64,000 nt of DNA from contig NZ_RAPV01000001.1 of NCBI RefSeq assembly GCF_003610295.1, positions 1,364,001 to 1,428,000 of the forward strand, in the 5' to 3' direction. The notes beneath the pieces are model-generated. The model did no database searches. It saw only the letters and a program-made list of their open reading frames with translations, and was not told the DNA's origin. Below, piece after piece: positions 21,985-30,828 of the stretch. The position numbers were made by a program, and so were the translations under genes. Source of the DNA: Paraburkholderia sp. BL23I1N1. GTDB lineage: Bacteria; Pseudomonadota; Gammaproteobacteria; Burkholderiales; Burkholderiaceae. Positions within the stretch are counted from its first letter, which is position 1; each line of letters starts with the position of its first letter.

Positions 21985-23636
21985 TGGCCAAAGAGATCAC
22001 GCTGGTTGACGCGGGCGGCAATCCGATCCGCCGCGCGCGTGCCGACTATCCGAACGGGATGCCTCTACGGAGTCAGGTTGGTGCCTCGTTTTTCCCGTAT
22101 CAGGCTGCGGAATGGCAGACGCAGGAGATGGGGGCGTGGCTGCCGTGGATCCGCTCGCCCGACGCCGAGATTACCCAGTTCCGCGATCGGATGGTGGCGC
22201 GCTCGCGCGATCAGGTTCGCAATGACGGTCGCTCGAGCGGCGGTATCACACGGATCCTCGACAGTGCGATCGGCGCTTCGCTGCGCCTGTCCGCTGCGCC
22301 TGACTATCGCGCATTGCGCCTCATCAGCGGGGCGAACTTCGATATCCAGTGGGCGAAGGAATTCGCGAGCGCCGTTGAGGCACGCTGGCGCATGTTCTCG
22401 AACGACCTGGACCGTTACAACGACGTGTCGAGGCAGCTCACCGTGTCGCAGCAGCTGCGTCTCGCGCTGCGTCACAAGCTGATCGACGGAGAGAATCTCG
22501 TCGTCAACTACTGGAAGCCCGAACGCGTTGGCCGCGGCGGCGCGCATTACGCGACCTGCTTTCTGGTTGTGGATCCGGACCGCCTGTCGAATCCCATGCA
22601 GATGTTGGACACGAAGCACCTGCGTGGTGGGGTCGAGGTCGACGACGACGGCGTACCGCTCGCATATCACATTCGCAAGGCGCACCAGAACGACTGGTAC
22701 AACGCTGTCGAGAGCATGGAGTGGGAGCGCGTCGAGCGGGAAGACGATGACGGCTGGCGGCGCGTGATTCATGACTATGACCGGGATCGCGCAGGACAGA
22801 ACCGCGGCATCGGCGTATTCATTCCAGTGCTCGCGCACGCGAAGATGCTCGCGCGTTACTACGGCATCGAGCTGCAGGCGGCGGCCCTCGCCGCATCGAT
22901 CGGCACATACGTCACAAGCCCGTACGACCCGTCAGAAGTGCAGGATGCGCTCGGCGGCGACCAGGAGCTCAAGTTCTACCAGAGTCTGCGAAAAGACTGG
23001 AACGACGAGCGTCCGGCGATGTTCAACGGCGTGCGCGTGCCAGCGCTGGCGCCCGGCGAAAAAATCGAGGCGGTCGCGTCCGACCATCCGCACAACGGCT
23101 TCACCGAGTTCGTGCACGAGATGCAGGGATGTGTCGCTTCCGCGCTTGGCGTCCCGATTGAACAGGTGACGCAGGACTGGTCACGCAGCAACTACTCGAA
23201 CATGCGCGGCTCAATGCTCGAGGGATGGAAGACGTTGATCCGCCGGCGGCTCGATTTTTCCGCGGGCACCGCGACGCCGATGTATGCGGTATGGCTTCGC
23301 GAGTCGATGGAGAACGACGAACTGCCGTTGCCGAAGGGCGCGCCCGACTTCCTGGAGGCTGCAACCGCCTACGCTGCCTGTTCGTGGCTCGGGCCCGCGC
23401 GTGGCTGGGTCGATCCGGTCAAGGAACCGCAGGGTTCCATTCTCAAGATGGACGCCGCGCTCACAACGCTCAAGCAGGAAGCCGCCGAGCAAGGCCTCGA
23501 TTGGGAAGAAGTGATCGACCAGCGTCAGATCGAAATCGAGGCTTTCAAGAAACGCGGCATGCCTCTGCCCGAGTGGGGCGGAGGGGAACTTGCTTCGCGC
23601 ACCGACGAACCTCCCGAACAGCCGAAGGCTGCATGA
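21984..23636 (+). CDS. Portal protein (lambda gpB family)
   Basis: A 550-residue protein with the lambda-family signature: WLPWIRSPDAE near the N-terminus, NDGRSSGGITRILDSAIGAS, LVVDPDRLSNPMQ, FNGVRVPALAPGEKIE, GVPIEQVTQDWSRSNYS and the C-terminal RGWVDPVKEP and DWEEVIDQRQIEIEAF. It forms the dodecameric ring through which DNA enters and leaves. A shorter rearranged relative lies at 6708. The stop overlaps the protease start by four bases. Confidence 0.93.
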   Translation: MAKEITLVDAGGNPIRRARADYPNGMPLRSQVGASFFPYQAAEWQTQEMGAWLPWIRSPDAEITQFRDRMVARSRDQVRNDGRSSGGITRILDSAIGASLRLSAAPDYRALRLISGANFDIQWAKEFASAVEARWRMFSNDLDRYNDVSRQLTVSQQLRLALRHKLIDGENLVVNYWKPERVGRGGAHYATCFLVVDPDRLSNPMQMLDTKHLRGGVEVDDDGVPLAYHIRKAHQNDWYNAVESMEWERVEREDDDGWRRVIHDYDRDRAGQNRGIGVFIPVLAHAKMLARYYGIELQAAALAASIGTYVTSPYDPSEVQDALGGDQELKFYQSLRKDWNDERPAMFNGVRVPALAPGEKIEAVASDHPHNGFTEFVHEMQGCVASALGVPIEQVTQDWSRSNYSNMRGSMLEGWKTLIRRRLDFSAGTATPMYAVWLRESMENDELPLPKGAPDFLEAATAYAACSWLGPARGWVDPVKEPQGSILKMDAALTTLKQEAAEQGLDWEEVIDQRQIEIEAFKKRGMPLPEWGGGELASRTDEPPEQPKAA

Positions 23637-24517
23637 TCAACTTTCCCCATCTGGCCACGCGGCTTTTCAACGTGCCGATCGCGATCCTGCCGCATAAGGC
23701 TGAAGTCGTGATGGCGGCACTTGCAGACCGGCTTGGTATCTCGCATCTCTTTCGCGGTGATGGCTCATCGCTCGAGCTGGCGAACGGCGGCGCGCGCGCG
23801 TTCCTCGACTCAGAGGACAACAGCGAGGAAGCGCAGTACAAGCCCTACGACGTAGCGCAAGGCGTCGCGCGCATCCCGATCGAAGGCACGCTAGTGCACA
23901 AGCTCGGGACGCTCGAGCCGTATTCGGGCATGACCGGCTACGACGGGATACGCGCGCTGCTGAGCATGGCGCTCGGAGATCCGGATGTGCGCGCGATCAT
24001 GCTCGATATTGATTCTCCTGGCGGCGAGGTGGCGGGATGCTTCGACCTGGTCGACGCGATATACGACGCCCGCGGACGGAAGCCGATCTGGGCCGTGCTG
24101 ACCGAAAGCGCCTATTCGGCTGCGTATGCGATCGCAAGTGCGGCCGACAGGATCATCGTCCCGCGCACGGGCGGCACCGGCAGCGTGGGTGTCATCTGCA
24201 TGCATGTAGATATGTCGCAGGCACTTTCGAAGGCGGGGATCGACGTCACGCTCATCCACTATGGGGCGAAGAAAGCCGACGGCAATGAGTTCAATCCGTT
24301 GTCGAAAGACGCGCTCAACCGCTTCCAGTCCGACGTCGACAAGATGGGAGAGATCTTCGTCAAGACCGTTGCTCGCAATCGTGATCTCAAGACGGCCGTC
24401 GTGCGCGACACGGAGGCCGGCACCTTTCTCGGCGCCGCTGGCGTCGAAATCGGCTTTGCCGACGCCGTCATGGCGCCGGACGAAGCTTTCGCTTCCCTGC
24501 TCGCCGAGCTGGGCTAA
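23633..24517 (+). CDS. S49-family head maturation protease (gpC-like)
   Basis: A 294-residue protein. IMLDIDSPGGEVAGCFDLVD and TESAYSAAYAIASAADRIIV carry the S49/ClpP-like oxyanion segment and nucleophilic Ser (ESAYSAAY). GTGSVGVICMHVDMSQALSK would supply downstream active-site elements. It processes portal and scaffold in lambda-like head assembly. In lambda the scaffold Nu3 is an internal product of this gene; here a separate scaffold-like gene follows. Confidence 0.9.
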   Translation: MINFPHLATRLFNVPIAILPHKAEVVMAALADRLGISHLFRGDGSSLELANGGARAFLDSEDNSEEAQYKPYDVAQGVARIPIEGTLVHKLGTLEPYSGMTGYDGIRALLSMALGDPDVRAIMLDIDSPGGEVAGCFDLVDAIYDARGRKPIWAVLTESAYSAAYAIASAADRIIVPRTGGTGSVGVICMHVDMSQALSKAGIDVTLIHYGAKKADGNEFNPLSKDALNRFQSDVDKMGEIFVKTVARNRDLKTAVVRDTEAGTFLGAAGVEIGFADAVMAPDEAFASLLAELG

Positions 24518-24543
24518 CTCATCCCACCATCAGGGTAAATCCA

Positions 24544-25212
24544 ATGAGCAATACGTTACGCAACCTCATGTCACGAGGTGGGTTGAGCTTCGCCCATCTT
24601 GGCCGCGGCTCCCGCGCTTCCGACGATAGTCGGGATGACGACAGCGACAAAGGGAAGAAGAGCAAGCGCGCGTCGGACGACGATGACGATCAGCAGCAGG
24701 ATCGTGAAAACGGCGACGGCAAACGCGGAAAGGCCGACGGCGGCGATTCGGATGATGACGACGACAGCGGTAACGGCAAAAGCGGGAAGCGCGCGTCGGA
24801 CGACGATGATGACGACAGCGGCAAGGGGAAGAAGGGCAAACGTGCCGCTGACGACGATAACGACGAGCGCGCCGAAGAGGACGACGACGATGAAGAGGAG
24901 ATGCGCGGCAAGAGCGCAAATGCTCGTGCGCGCCGTCGGGAGCGCGCCCGTTGCGCCGCCATCTTTGCCGCCAAGGGCGCCGGGCGAAACCCGGTTCTCG
25001 CATGCAAGCTGGCATTCACAACGTCGATGACGCGCAACGAGGCGATTGAGGTTCTCAACGGATCCCCGGCGCCGGAGGGCAGTCGCGGGCGTCGCGAGAA
25101 TCCGAACCTTGGCATCGACAGCGACCGCAGCGTGTCGAGCGAGCAATCGATCCAGTCCAGCTGGGATCGAGCGTTCGAGAAAGCCGGCGCCAAACGTCGC
25201 CGCAGCCGCTGA
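24544..25212 (+). CDS. Scaffold-like protein with acidic Asp/Lys repeats
   Basis: A 222-residue protein in the position of the capsid scaffold. Residues 25-120 are a low-complexity region with three units of the type KR-A-S/A-DDDDD followed by GK-rich spacers. The C-terminal 80 residues look folded (RCAAIFAAKGAGRNPVLACK, MTRNEAIEVLNGSP). Charged, extended scaffolds are known in tailed phages. An alternative is a minor head protein. Confidence 0.6.
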   Translation: MSNTLRNLMSRGGLSFAHLGRGSRASDDSRDDDSDKGKKSKRASDDDDDQQQDRENGDGKRGKADGGDSDDDDDSGNGKSGKRASDDDDDDSGKGKKGKRAADDDNDERAEEDDDDEEEMRGKSANARARRRERARCAAIFAAKGAGRNPVLACKLAFTTSMTRNEAIEVLNGSPAPEGSRGRRENPNLGIDSDRSVSSEQSIQSSWDRAFEKAGAKRRRSR

Positions 25213-25254
25213 ACGGCGAGCGCGTAGTCCATCCCTTAACTCTGGAAACCGATC

Positions 25255-25911
25255 ATGGCTCAAACCCCCCTCATCGAAAACCGGCACGACGGTGGCTTCC
25301 TCGTGTCGGAAGCGCGCGGGCACCGTTCGCGCGACGCGGTTACGTTTAGCGGCGCCGTAAGGCATCTTCCCGGCGAAGTGATCGCGAAGAAGGCCGGCGG
25401 CACAGCGACGGCCGCGGCGAAGGCTGGCAATACGGGCAATGGTGTCTTTACACTCGACGCGACGACGCCCGTGCTGCCGAATGCGAAAGCAGGCATCTAC
25501 GTCGTGCGATGCACCGCCGCCGCGACGAACAGCGGCACATTTCGTGTGTTCGACCCCGCTGGCGATGTAGTCGGCGATATCGTCGTCGGCCAGACGTTTG
25601 CCGACCAGATCAAGTTTGCGATCGCGGACGGCGCGAGCGACTTTGTCGTGGGCGACGAGTTCGACGTCGACGTTTCGGTTACCTCGACAACCTTCGTACC
25701 GTTGAATCCGACGGCTACGGACGGAACGCAGGTCGCTGCAGCCATTTGCTTCGGAACTTATGACGCGACGTTGGCCGACGTCCCGGGCGCCGCTGTCATG
25801 CGTGATGTCGAAGTGAACGGCGGCGAGCTGATCTGGCCGACGGGGATCACCGCCGCGCAGCTTGCGACGGCGCAAAGCCAACTCGCCTCGCGGGGCATCA
25901 TCACCCGCTAA
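25255..25911 (+). CDS. Head decoration protein (gpD-like, enlarged)
   Basis: A 218-residue protein. N-terminal PLIENRHDGGFLVSEARGHR and C-terminal GTYDATLADVPGAAVMRDVE with LASRGIITR are typical of lambda D-like decoration proteins. Lambda D is about half this length; an extra beta-rich segment (about residues 55-145, ATTPVLPNAKAGIYVVRC to GDEFDVDVSV) lies between. It binds the capsid lattice after expansion. Confidence 0.85.
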   Translation: MAQTPLIENRHDGGFLVSEARGHRSRDAVTFSGAVRHLPGEVIAKKAGGTATAAAKAGNTGNGVFTLDATTPVLPNAKAGIYVVRCTAAATNSGTFRVFDPAGDVVGDIVVGQTFADQIKFAIADGASDFVVGDEFDVDVSVTSTTFVPLNPTATDGTQVAAAICFGTYDATLADVPGAAVMRDVEVNGGELIWPTGITAAQLATAQSQLASRGIITR

Positions 25912-25986
25912 GTCTTACCCATTGGGGTTGTTCTTTCCTTTGTCCTGTGGCCGCGTTCGCGGCCATTATTATTTCTGGAGCCGATA

Positions 25987-27024
25987 ATGGCCAGTTTGGA
26001 CGTATTCCATCAGGATGCCTTCTCGACCATCCAGCTCACGGCTGCGGTCGATAAATATCCGTACCAGCCGGTGGGGCTCGGGGATCTCGATATCTTCGAA
26101 GATGAGCCGATCCGAAATACCGTGCTCGCCGTCGAACAGCGGCAAGGCCAGTTGATTCTGATTCCGACGTCGCCGCGCGGCGCGGAAGGCACCCAGCGTG
26201 TCACTGAGCAGCGTGGAGCCCGCTATTTCAAGGTGCCGCGTCTGATGCACGACGACACGATCTACGCGAACGAGATTCAGGATATCCGAGCGTTCGGCAC
26301 GGAATCCGAGCTCATGCAACTGCAGGCTGAACTGGCGCGCCGTGTCAGCGGCCCGACAGGCATTCTGCGCAATATCGAGTACACGTGGGAGTTCCACCGT
26401 CTCGCTGCCGTGCAAGGCCAATTGCTCGACGCGAACGGCTCGGTGATTTACAACTTTTTCGACGAGTTTGGCATCACGCCGGCAACGGAGGTGCCTTTCA
26501 ATCTCGCTGCGGACACCCCCAACAGCATCCGTCCGATCTGCAATGGCATCCGCCGCGCGATGATGCGCAAGGCGCAAGGTGCGTGGTTGCCGACGACGAA
26601 GGTGTACGCAATGTGCGGCGATCAGTTTTACGACGACTTTGTGAATCACCCGGACGTGATCCGCACGTTCCTCAACTGGTCAGCTGCCGCGGATCTCCGC
26701 GACGATAGCCAGGGTGCTGCGTTCGACACCTTCAAGTTCGCCGGCATCTACTGGATGAACTACCGCGGTTCGGACGACAACACGACCATCAAGATCCCGG
26801 ACGACAAGGTCAAGTTCTTCCCGGTCGGCGCGCCCGGCGTATTCCGACGCGCGCTCGCGCCTGGCGAGTCTTTCGAGTGGGTGAATACACCGGGCAAACC
26901 GATGTACATGATCCCGATCATGGATCGCGACCGTAATTCGTGGTGGAAGGTCGAGGGCTACTCGTATCCCCTCCATATCTGCACCCGACCGGAGATGCTG
27001 CAGAGCGGTCGCCTCGAGTCCTGA
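25987..27024 (+). CDS. Major capsid protein (lambda gpE family)
   Basis: A 345-residue protein, close to lambda gpE. The N-terminus MASLDVFHQDAFSTIQLTAA and segments QGQLILIPTSPRGAE, RGARYFKVPRLMHDDTIYA, and the C-terminal KPMYMIPIMDRDRNSWWKVE with LHICTRPEML are characteristic of the family. A good Shine-Dalgarno (CTGGAG) precedes the ATG. It follows the decoration gene as in lambda. Confidence 0.93.
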   Translation: MASLDVFHQDAFSTIQLTAAVDKYPYQPVGLGDLDIFEDEPIRNTVLAVEQRQGQLILIPTSPRGAEGTQRVTEQRGARYFKVPRLMHDDTIYANEIQDIRAFGTESELMQLQAELARRVSGPTGILRNIEYTWEFHRLAAVQGQLLDANGSVIYNFFDEFGITPATEVPFNLAADTPNSIRPICNGIRRAMMRKAQGAWLPTTKVYAMCGDQFYDDFVNHPDVIRTFLNWSAAADLRDDSQGAAFDTFKFAGIYWMNYRGSDDNTTIKIPDDKVKFFPVGAPGVFRRALAPGESFEWVNTPGKPMYMIPIMDRDRNSWWKVEGYSYPLHICTRPEMLQSGRLES

Positions 27025-27026
27025 TT

Positions 27027-27335
27027 GTGATCGACTTCGACGGAACGCTGAACGCCGCGATCAGCACGGTGCTCGGCGACGAAGTGCCGATCGCGTTTCC
27101 CGGTGTCAGCACGCCCGTGCTCGGCATCTTTTCGCTGATCACGGATCACATCTTCAGCGAAGAGGGCGTGGCGTCCGCGAATATCACGGTCGCGACGTTG
27201 GGCCTGCAGGTCTCGCAGCTACCGGCGCCCCCCCAGCAAGGCATCGTTGTCCAGATCAACGGGGCTAGCTATGTCGTGAAGGACATAGCGGTCGACGGCC
27301 TCGGGTGGGCATATCTCGATCTGGGTGCTCAATGA
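27027..27335 (+). CDS. Head-tail connector, FII-like
   Basis: A 102-residue protein with a GTG start two bases after the capsid stop. FPGVSTPVLGIFSLITDHIF and ITVATLGLQVSQLPAPPQQG with VVKDIAVDGLGWAYLDL fit the lambda FII (Phage_attach) pattern: a GIFD-like element, a strand pair and a C-terminal D-G-x-G. It should complete the head side of the head-tail interface. ATGA overlap with the next gene. Confidence 0.65.
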   Translation: MIDFDGTLNAAISTVLGDEVPIAFPGVSTPVLGIFSLITDHIFSEEGVASANITVATLGLQVSQLPAPPQQGIVVQINGASYVVKDIAVDGLGWAYLDLGAQ

Positions 27336-27886
27336 CGACGTCCCGTGATCTGCGCGAGATCTCCGTGCAGGGGCTCGTCGTGCCCGGCGCGACAGCAGCC
27401 GGCACGAATGTCTTTTCGCCGCGCACCTGGGCAACGTGGGACGGGACGTACCCGATGCTGCTCGTTCAAACGCCGGACGAAGACGGTCAGTCGTGGGGCC
27501 CGCACGGTCCGCCGGCGTTCACTGTAACGACAACCCTTCGGGTGACGGCACGTGCGCAGGCCGCTGCGCAGACAGGCGACCTCGCTGCAGCAGTCGTCGA
27601 AGAGCAGCTCGAGACGCTACGCGAGCAGATCAAGGCGGCCCTCATCAACTATCCGCCGCTGATGTCGTTGCTTCAGCAATACCCATTTTTCAGGTCGACG
27701 ATACAGCCCTCCGGCGAAGGCCAATCGCCGATCGGCACGCTGACGCTCGACGTCGGTCTCGAGTTTGTACAGGGACCGTACGACTTTTATCAGGCGGCGA
27801 CGGTGCCGCTCACAGGCGTCGATCTGACGGTCCAGGTACCCGACGGCACGACGGTGCCGGGCCTGACGATCAACCTTCCCCAGTAG
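27332..27886 (+). CDS. Probable tail terminator / head-tail connector
   Basis: A 184-residue protein at the junction of head and tail modules, the place of Mu gp37 or lambda gpU-type tail terminators. FTVTTTLRVTARAQA and a long helix (VVEEQLETLREQIKAALINY) followed by IGTLTLDVGLEFVQGPYDFY fit an alpha/beta connector. Sequence similarity to known terminators is weak, so the call rests mainly on position. Confidence 0.5.
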   Translation: MTTSRDLREISVQGLVVPGATAAGTNVFSPRTWATWDGTYPMLLVQTPDEDGQSWGPHGPPAFTVTTTLRVTARAQAAAQTGDLAAAVVEEQLETLREQIKAALINYPPLMSLLQQYPFFRSTIQPSGEGQSPIGTLTLDVGLEFVQGPYDFYQAATVPLTGVDLTVQVPDGTTVPGLTINLPQ

Positions 27887-27895
27887 AGGATCCCC

Positions 27896-28168
27896 ATGTT
27901 TGTGAAACCTGCTCCGGGCGTGCTCCTGCGCGACCCGGTCACGAAGCAGTTGCTGTCGGATTCGCCGGTTGAAGGGCTGAAGACGACTGTGGTGCCCGCC
28001 GAGGGCATGAAGGTCAGCGACTTCGACAAGTACTGGCTGCGCCGCATCCACGACCGCGATGCCGTGAAGGTATCGGACGTTTCCGTGGCGCAGCCGGCTT
28101 CCATCACCAGCAACGCTGGCACCGCACAGAGCGGCTCGGCCGGTGAAGCGGAAACCGGAGCAAATTAA
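27896..28168 (+). CDS. DUF2635 family protein (Mu gp38-like)
   Basis: A 90-residue protein. MFVKPAPGVLLRDPVTKQLL and GLKTTVVPAEGMKVSDFDKY WLRR are close to the DUF2635 pattern. The family always lies just upstream of the sheath gene in Mu-like tails, as here (zero spacing). Its function in assembly is not established. The C-terminal 30 residues are low complexity. Confidence 0.8.
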   Translation: MFVKPAPGVLLRDPVTKQLLSDSPVEGLKTTVVPAEGMKVSDFDKYWLRRIHDRDAVKVSDVSVAQPASITSNAGTAQSGSAGEAETGAN

Positions 28169-29683
28169 ATGGGTGATATCTCGTTTCCGAACATTCCACA
28201 GAACGTCCGCGTGCCGCTCTTCTATGCGGACATCGACCCGTCGAATGCGAACACCGGCCAGCAGACGCTGCGCGCGCTGATCCTCGGCCAGGTGCTGACC
28301 GGTAGTGCTGCCGTTCCCGGCAACGCTGTGATCTGTCAGGGCGTCGATGCAACCAAAGCGCTCGCTGGCCAGGGCTCGATGCTCGCACTGATGACCGCGG
28401 CGTATCGCAAACGCGACACGTTCGGTGAAGTGTGGCTGTTGCCGATGCAGGACGACCCCTCGTCGACCGCGGCCGCCGGCAGCCTCAACTTCACCAGTGT
28501 GCCGACAGCGACTGGAGTCCTGTCGCTGTACATCGGTGGCCAGATCGTCTCCCTCGTCGTGACGCCGACCATGTCGCTCGCGCAGCTCGCGACAGCGCTT
28601 GTCGCGCAGATCGGTACGCTGCCGGATCTGCCGGTGACGGCCGCCGTCGACGGCACGACCACGAGTAAGGTCGATCTGACGGCGAAGAACAAGGGGCTTG
28701 CAGGTAACGATATCGACCTGCAACTGAACTACGGCGGCACGCTCGCCGGCGAAGCCACACCGGCAGGGTTGGCAGCAACGATCGTCGCTATGGCCGGCGG
28801 CGCGACGAATCCGTCGACGCTGCCGACGGCGCTCGCTAATCTCGGTGATCAGCAGTTCGACTTCATCGCGTTCCCGTACACGGATAGCACGTCGCTGGCC
28901 GCGATCCAGTCGTTTCTGAGCACGCAGACGGGGCGATGGAGTTGGAGCGAGCAGCTCTACGGCGGCGCGTACGCGGCCTATCGCGGCACGCTCGGCACCC
29001 TCACGACCTTCGGCGTCACGCGCAATGATGAGCACGCGTCGATTATGGGTTTCAACGGCTCGCCGACCCCCGCATGGGTGATTGCCGCCGATATCGCGGC
29101 CGCTGTTGCAGTTTCAGCTCGCGCCGATCCGGCGCAGCCGCTGCAGACCGTAACGCTCGCGACGATGCAGCCGCCGCCGCGCCAGATGCGCTTTGCGCTG
29201 ACCGACCGCAATACGTTGCTGTACGACGGGATCTCGACTTTCGACGTAGCCGACGACGGCACGGTATCGATCGAAAACCTGATCACGACGTATCAGAAGA
29301 ACAGCTTCGGCAATGCGGACAACAGCTATCTCGAAGTCGAGACGATGAACACGCTGGCCTTCGTGCTGCGAGATCTCAAGTCGCTCGTGACGACGAAGTA
29401 TGCGCGCAAGAAGCTGGCGGCCGACGGCACGCGCGTTGTGCCGGGAACGAATGTGGTCACGCCGAGCATGATCAAGGCGGACCTGATCGCGCGGTACGGA
29501 ACGCTCGAGGAAAACGGTTATGTGCAGGGCAGCGCCGTCTTCGCGCAAGGCCTGATCGTGCAGCAGAACTCGCAGAATCCGAACCGGGTCGACGTGCTGT
29601 ATCCGGCCATCCTGATTGACCAGCTGCGGATCTTCGCGCTGCTGATGCAATTCTCCAACATCGTCCCGGCGTCGACGACCTGA
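28169..29683 (+). CDS. Contractile tail sheath protein (Mu gpL-like)
   Basis: A 504-residue protein. It starts MGDISFPNIPQNVRVPLFYA and contains FGEVWLLPMQDDP, DFIAFPYTDSTSLAAIQSFL, MQPPPRQMRFALTDRNTLLY and a C-terminal NPNRVDVLYPAILIDQLRIF, all typical of Mu-type sheaths. Presence of a sheath shows that the phage is a myovirus despite its lambda-type head. Confidence 0.92.
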   Translation: MGDISFPNIPQNVRVPLFYADIDPSNANTGQQTLRALILGQVLTGSAAVPGNAVICQGVDATKALAGQGSMLALMTAAYRKRDTFGEVWLLPMQDDPSSTAAAGSLNFTSVPTATGVLSLYIGGQIVSLVVTPTMSLAQLATALVAQIGTLPDLPVTAAVDGTTTSKVDLTAKNKGLAGNDIDLQLNYGGTLAGEATPAGLAATIVAMAGGATNPSTLPTALANLGDQQFDFIAFPYTDSTSLAAIQSFLSTQTGRWSWSEQLYGGAYAAYRGTLGTLTTFGVTRNDEHASIMGFNGSPTPAWVIAADIAAAVAVSARADPAQPLQTVTLATMQPPPRQMRFALTDRNTLLYDGISTFDVADDGTVSIENLITTYQKNSFGNADNSYLEVETMNTLAFVLRDLKSLVTTKYARKKLAADGTRVVPGTNVVTPSMIKADLIARYGTLEENGYVQGSAVFAQGLIVQQNSQNPNRVDVLYPAILIDQLRIFALLMQFSNIVPASTT

Positions 29684-29753
29684 CGGTCACTGCGCTACCT
29701 CGTAGTAGGCCGTCTTCAGGCGGCTTCTCTAATTTCCGCGTGGAGCATTCCAA

Positions 29754-30140
29754 ATGCCATCTCAGACTGGTGGACTTCTCGCCGGCACCGCCGACCTGTC
29801 GGTCGACGGCACGACATACATGGTCACCGGCGATTTCAAATACAAGCCCGGGAACAAGAAGCGCGAGACACTCGGCGGTATGGACCGGATCCACGGTTTC
29901 AAGGAAACGCCCTCGGCCCCGTACATCGCGTTCAACCTGCGTGACTGGGGTGGGCTAACCGTGGCCGACATCAACAACTGGACCGACGTGACCTGCGTGG
30001 CCAAGCTCGCCAACGGCAAGACGGTGATCGGCAGCGCCATGTGGACGGTCGAGGAACAGGAAGTCGACTCGACCGAAGCGAAATTCGACGTCCGTCTCGA
30101 AGGGACTGACAATTCCGTGACCGAAGTTCCGACGAGCTGA
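29754..30140 (+). CDS. Tail tube protein (Mu gpM-like)
   Basis: A 128-residue protein following the sheath. TADLSVDGTTYMVTGDFKYK, KPGNKKRETLGGMDRIHGFK and WTDVTCVAKLANGKTVIGSA fit the Mu gpM tube family, with NLRDW typical of the middle. It forms the inner tube along which DNA passes. It ends two bases before the chaperone gene. Confidence 0.88.
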   Translation: MPSQTGGLLAGTADLSVDGTTYMVTGDFKYKPGNKKRETLGGMDRIHGFKETPSAPYIAFNLRDWGGLTVADINNWTDVTCVAKLANGKTVIGSAMWTVEEQEVDSTEAKFDVRLEGTDNSVTEVPTS

Positions 30141-30142
30141 GC

Positions 30143-30760
30143 ATGAGCCAATCCGAAGAAAAAGTAATTACCCTGGCCGTCCCGCTTTCGCTGGGTGACG
30201 CATTGAAGTACGACTCGATCATGTTGCGTGAGCCGACGGTCGACGAGCTCGACCGCAGCACGCAGACGGCCGGGTCGATCTATGCGGTGAACGCTGCGCT
30301 GATCTCGATGGTTTCGAGTATTCCGCTGACGTTGATCCGAAAGCTGGGAAAGACCAAGTACGAAGAGGCCGTCGCGTATCTGAAGGGCTTCGACTGGACG
30401 TCCCCGAAAGATGAACCGAAGGCGCCGGAAAAGACCGTGGTGCTGAAGCAGCCGATCACCCTGAACGGCGACAACAGAACGTACGACTCGATCCATCTCA
30501 GCGAGCCGACGGTCGAGCAACTCGACCAGAGCGCGCAAGTCGACGGCACAGCTTATGCGTGCAATGCCGAACTGATCTCGCTTGTTTCTGGCGTGCCGAT
30601 CGCCGTAGTGCGGAAGATGGGCAAATCGAGCTACGAGGAGGCGACGGCGTTCCTCTCGGGTTTTACATGGGCGCCCCCGCCGTCTGGCGAGACCTCGGAG
30701 ACCGGTGCGCCGACGTTACCCACTTCTTCCGGTGGGGACCTGACGCCGTCGGCTGCATGA
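30143..30760 (+). CDS. Tail assembly chaperone, duplicated-domain form (Mu gp41-like)
   Basis: A 205-residue protein that is a tandem duplication of one unit of about 80 residues. Unit 1 includes YDSIMLREPTVDELDRS, LIRKLGKTKYEEAVAYLKGF; unit 2 includes YDSIHLSEPTVEQLDQS, VVRKMGKSSYEEATAFLSGF. Relatives usually have one unit. The unshifted product ends in a Pro/Ser/Thr-rich tail. It binds the tape measure protein during assembly. Confidence 0.85.
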   Translation: MSQSEEKVITLAVPLSLGDALKYDSIMLREPTVDELDRSTQTAGSIYAVNAALISMVSSIPLTLIRKLGKTKYEEAVAYLKGFDWTSPKDEPKAPEKTVVLKQPITLNGDNRTYDSIHLSEPTVEQLDQSAQVDGTAYACNAELISLVSGVPIAVVRKMGKSSYEEATAFLSGFTWAPPPSGETSETGAPTLPTSSGGDLTPSAA

Positions 30761-30819
30761 AGCTGAGCAGGTTCCAGTATTGGCATGACCAGGCCCTGCG
30801 CCTGAGACAGAGCACCTGA
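30143..30819 (+). CDS. Tail assembly chaperone, minus-1 frameshift product
   Basis: At 30658-30664 the sequence G-GGT-TTT, read in zero frame as GGT TTT, is a canonical slippery heptamer. A -1 slip continues as YMGAPAVWRDLGDRCADVTH, then FFRWGPDAVGCMKLSRFQYW and ends at 30819. The D-x-HFF-W-P-x3-M-x-LS ending is typical of frameshift extensions in P2 E', Mu gp42-region and lambda G-T chaperones. The tape measure gene starts nine bases later. Confidence 0.85.
30658..30664 (+). promoter_or_regulatory. Programmed -1 frameshift site GGGTTTT
   Basis: X-XXY-YYZ heptamer in the correct zero frame (G GGT TTT), located in the second of two duplicated domains. The equivalent place in the first domain reads GGC TTC and cannot slip, so only the second copy is active. 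Confidence 0.8.
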
Positions 30820-30828
30820 GGTCTTCCG

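Noticed and set aside
23225..23632. Upstream extension of the head protease frame
   Set aside because: It overlaps the portal gene and has shadow composition; the ATG at 23633 overlaps the portal stop as expected.
27617..29035. A 472-codon minus-strand frame opposite the tail sheath gene
   Set aside because: The sheath and tail terminator genes on the plus strand are clearly real; the opposing frame is Arg-rich shadow.
30559..30819. A separate small gene after the chaperone
   Set aside because: Its only plausible expression is by -1 frameshift from the chaperone; it has no ribosome site of its own.
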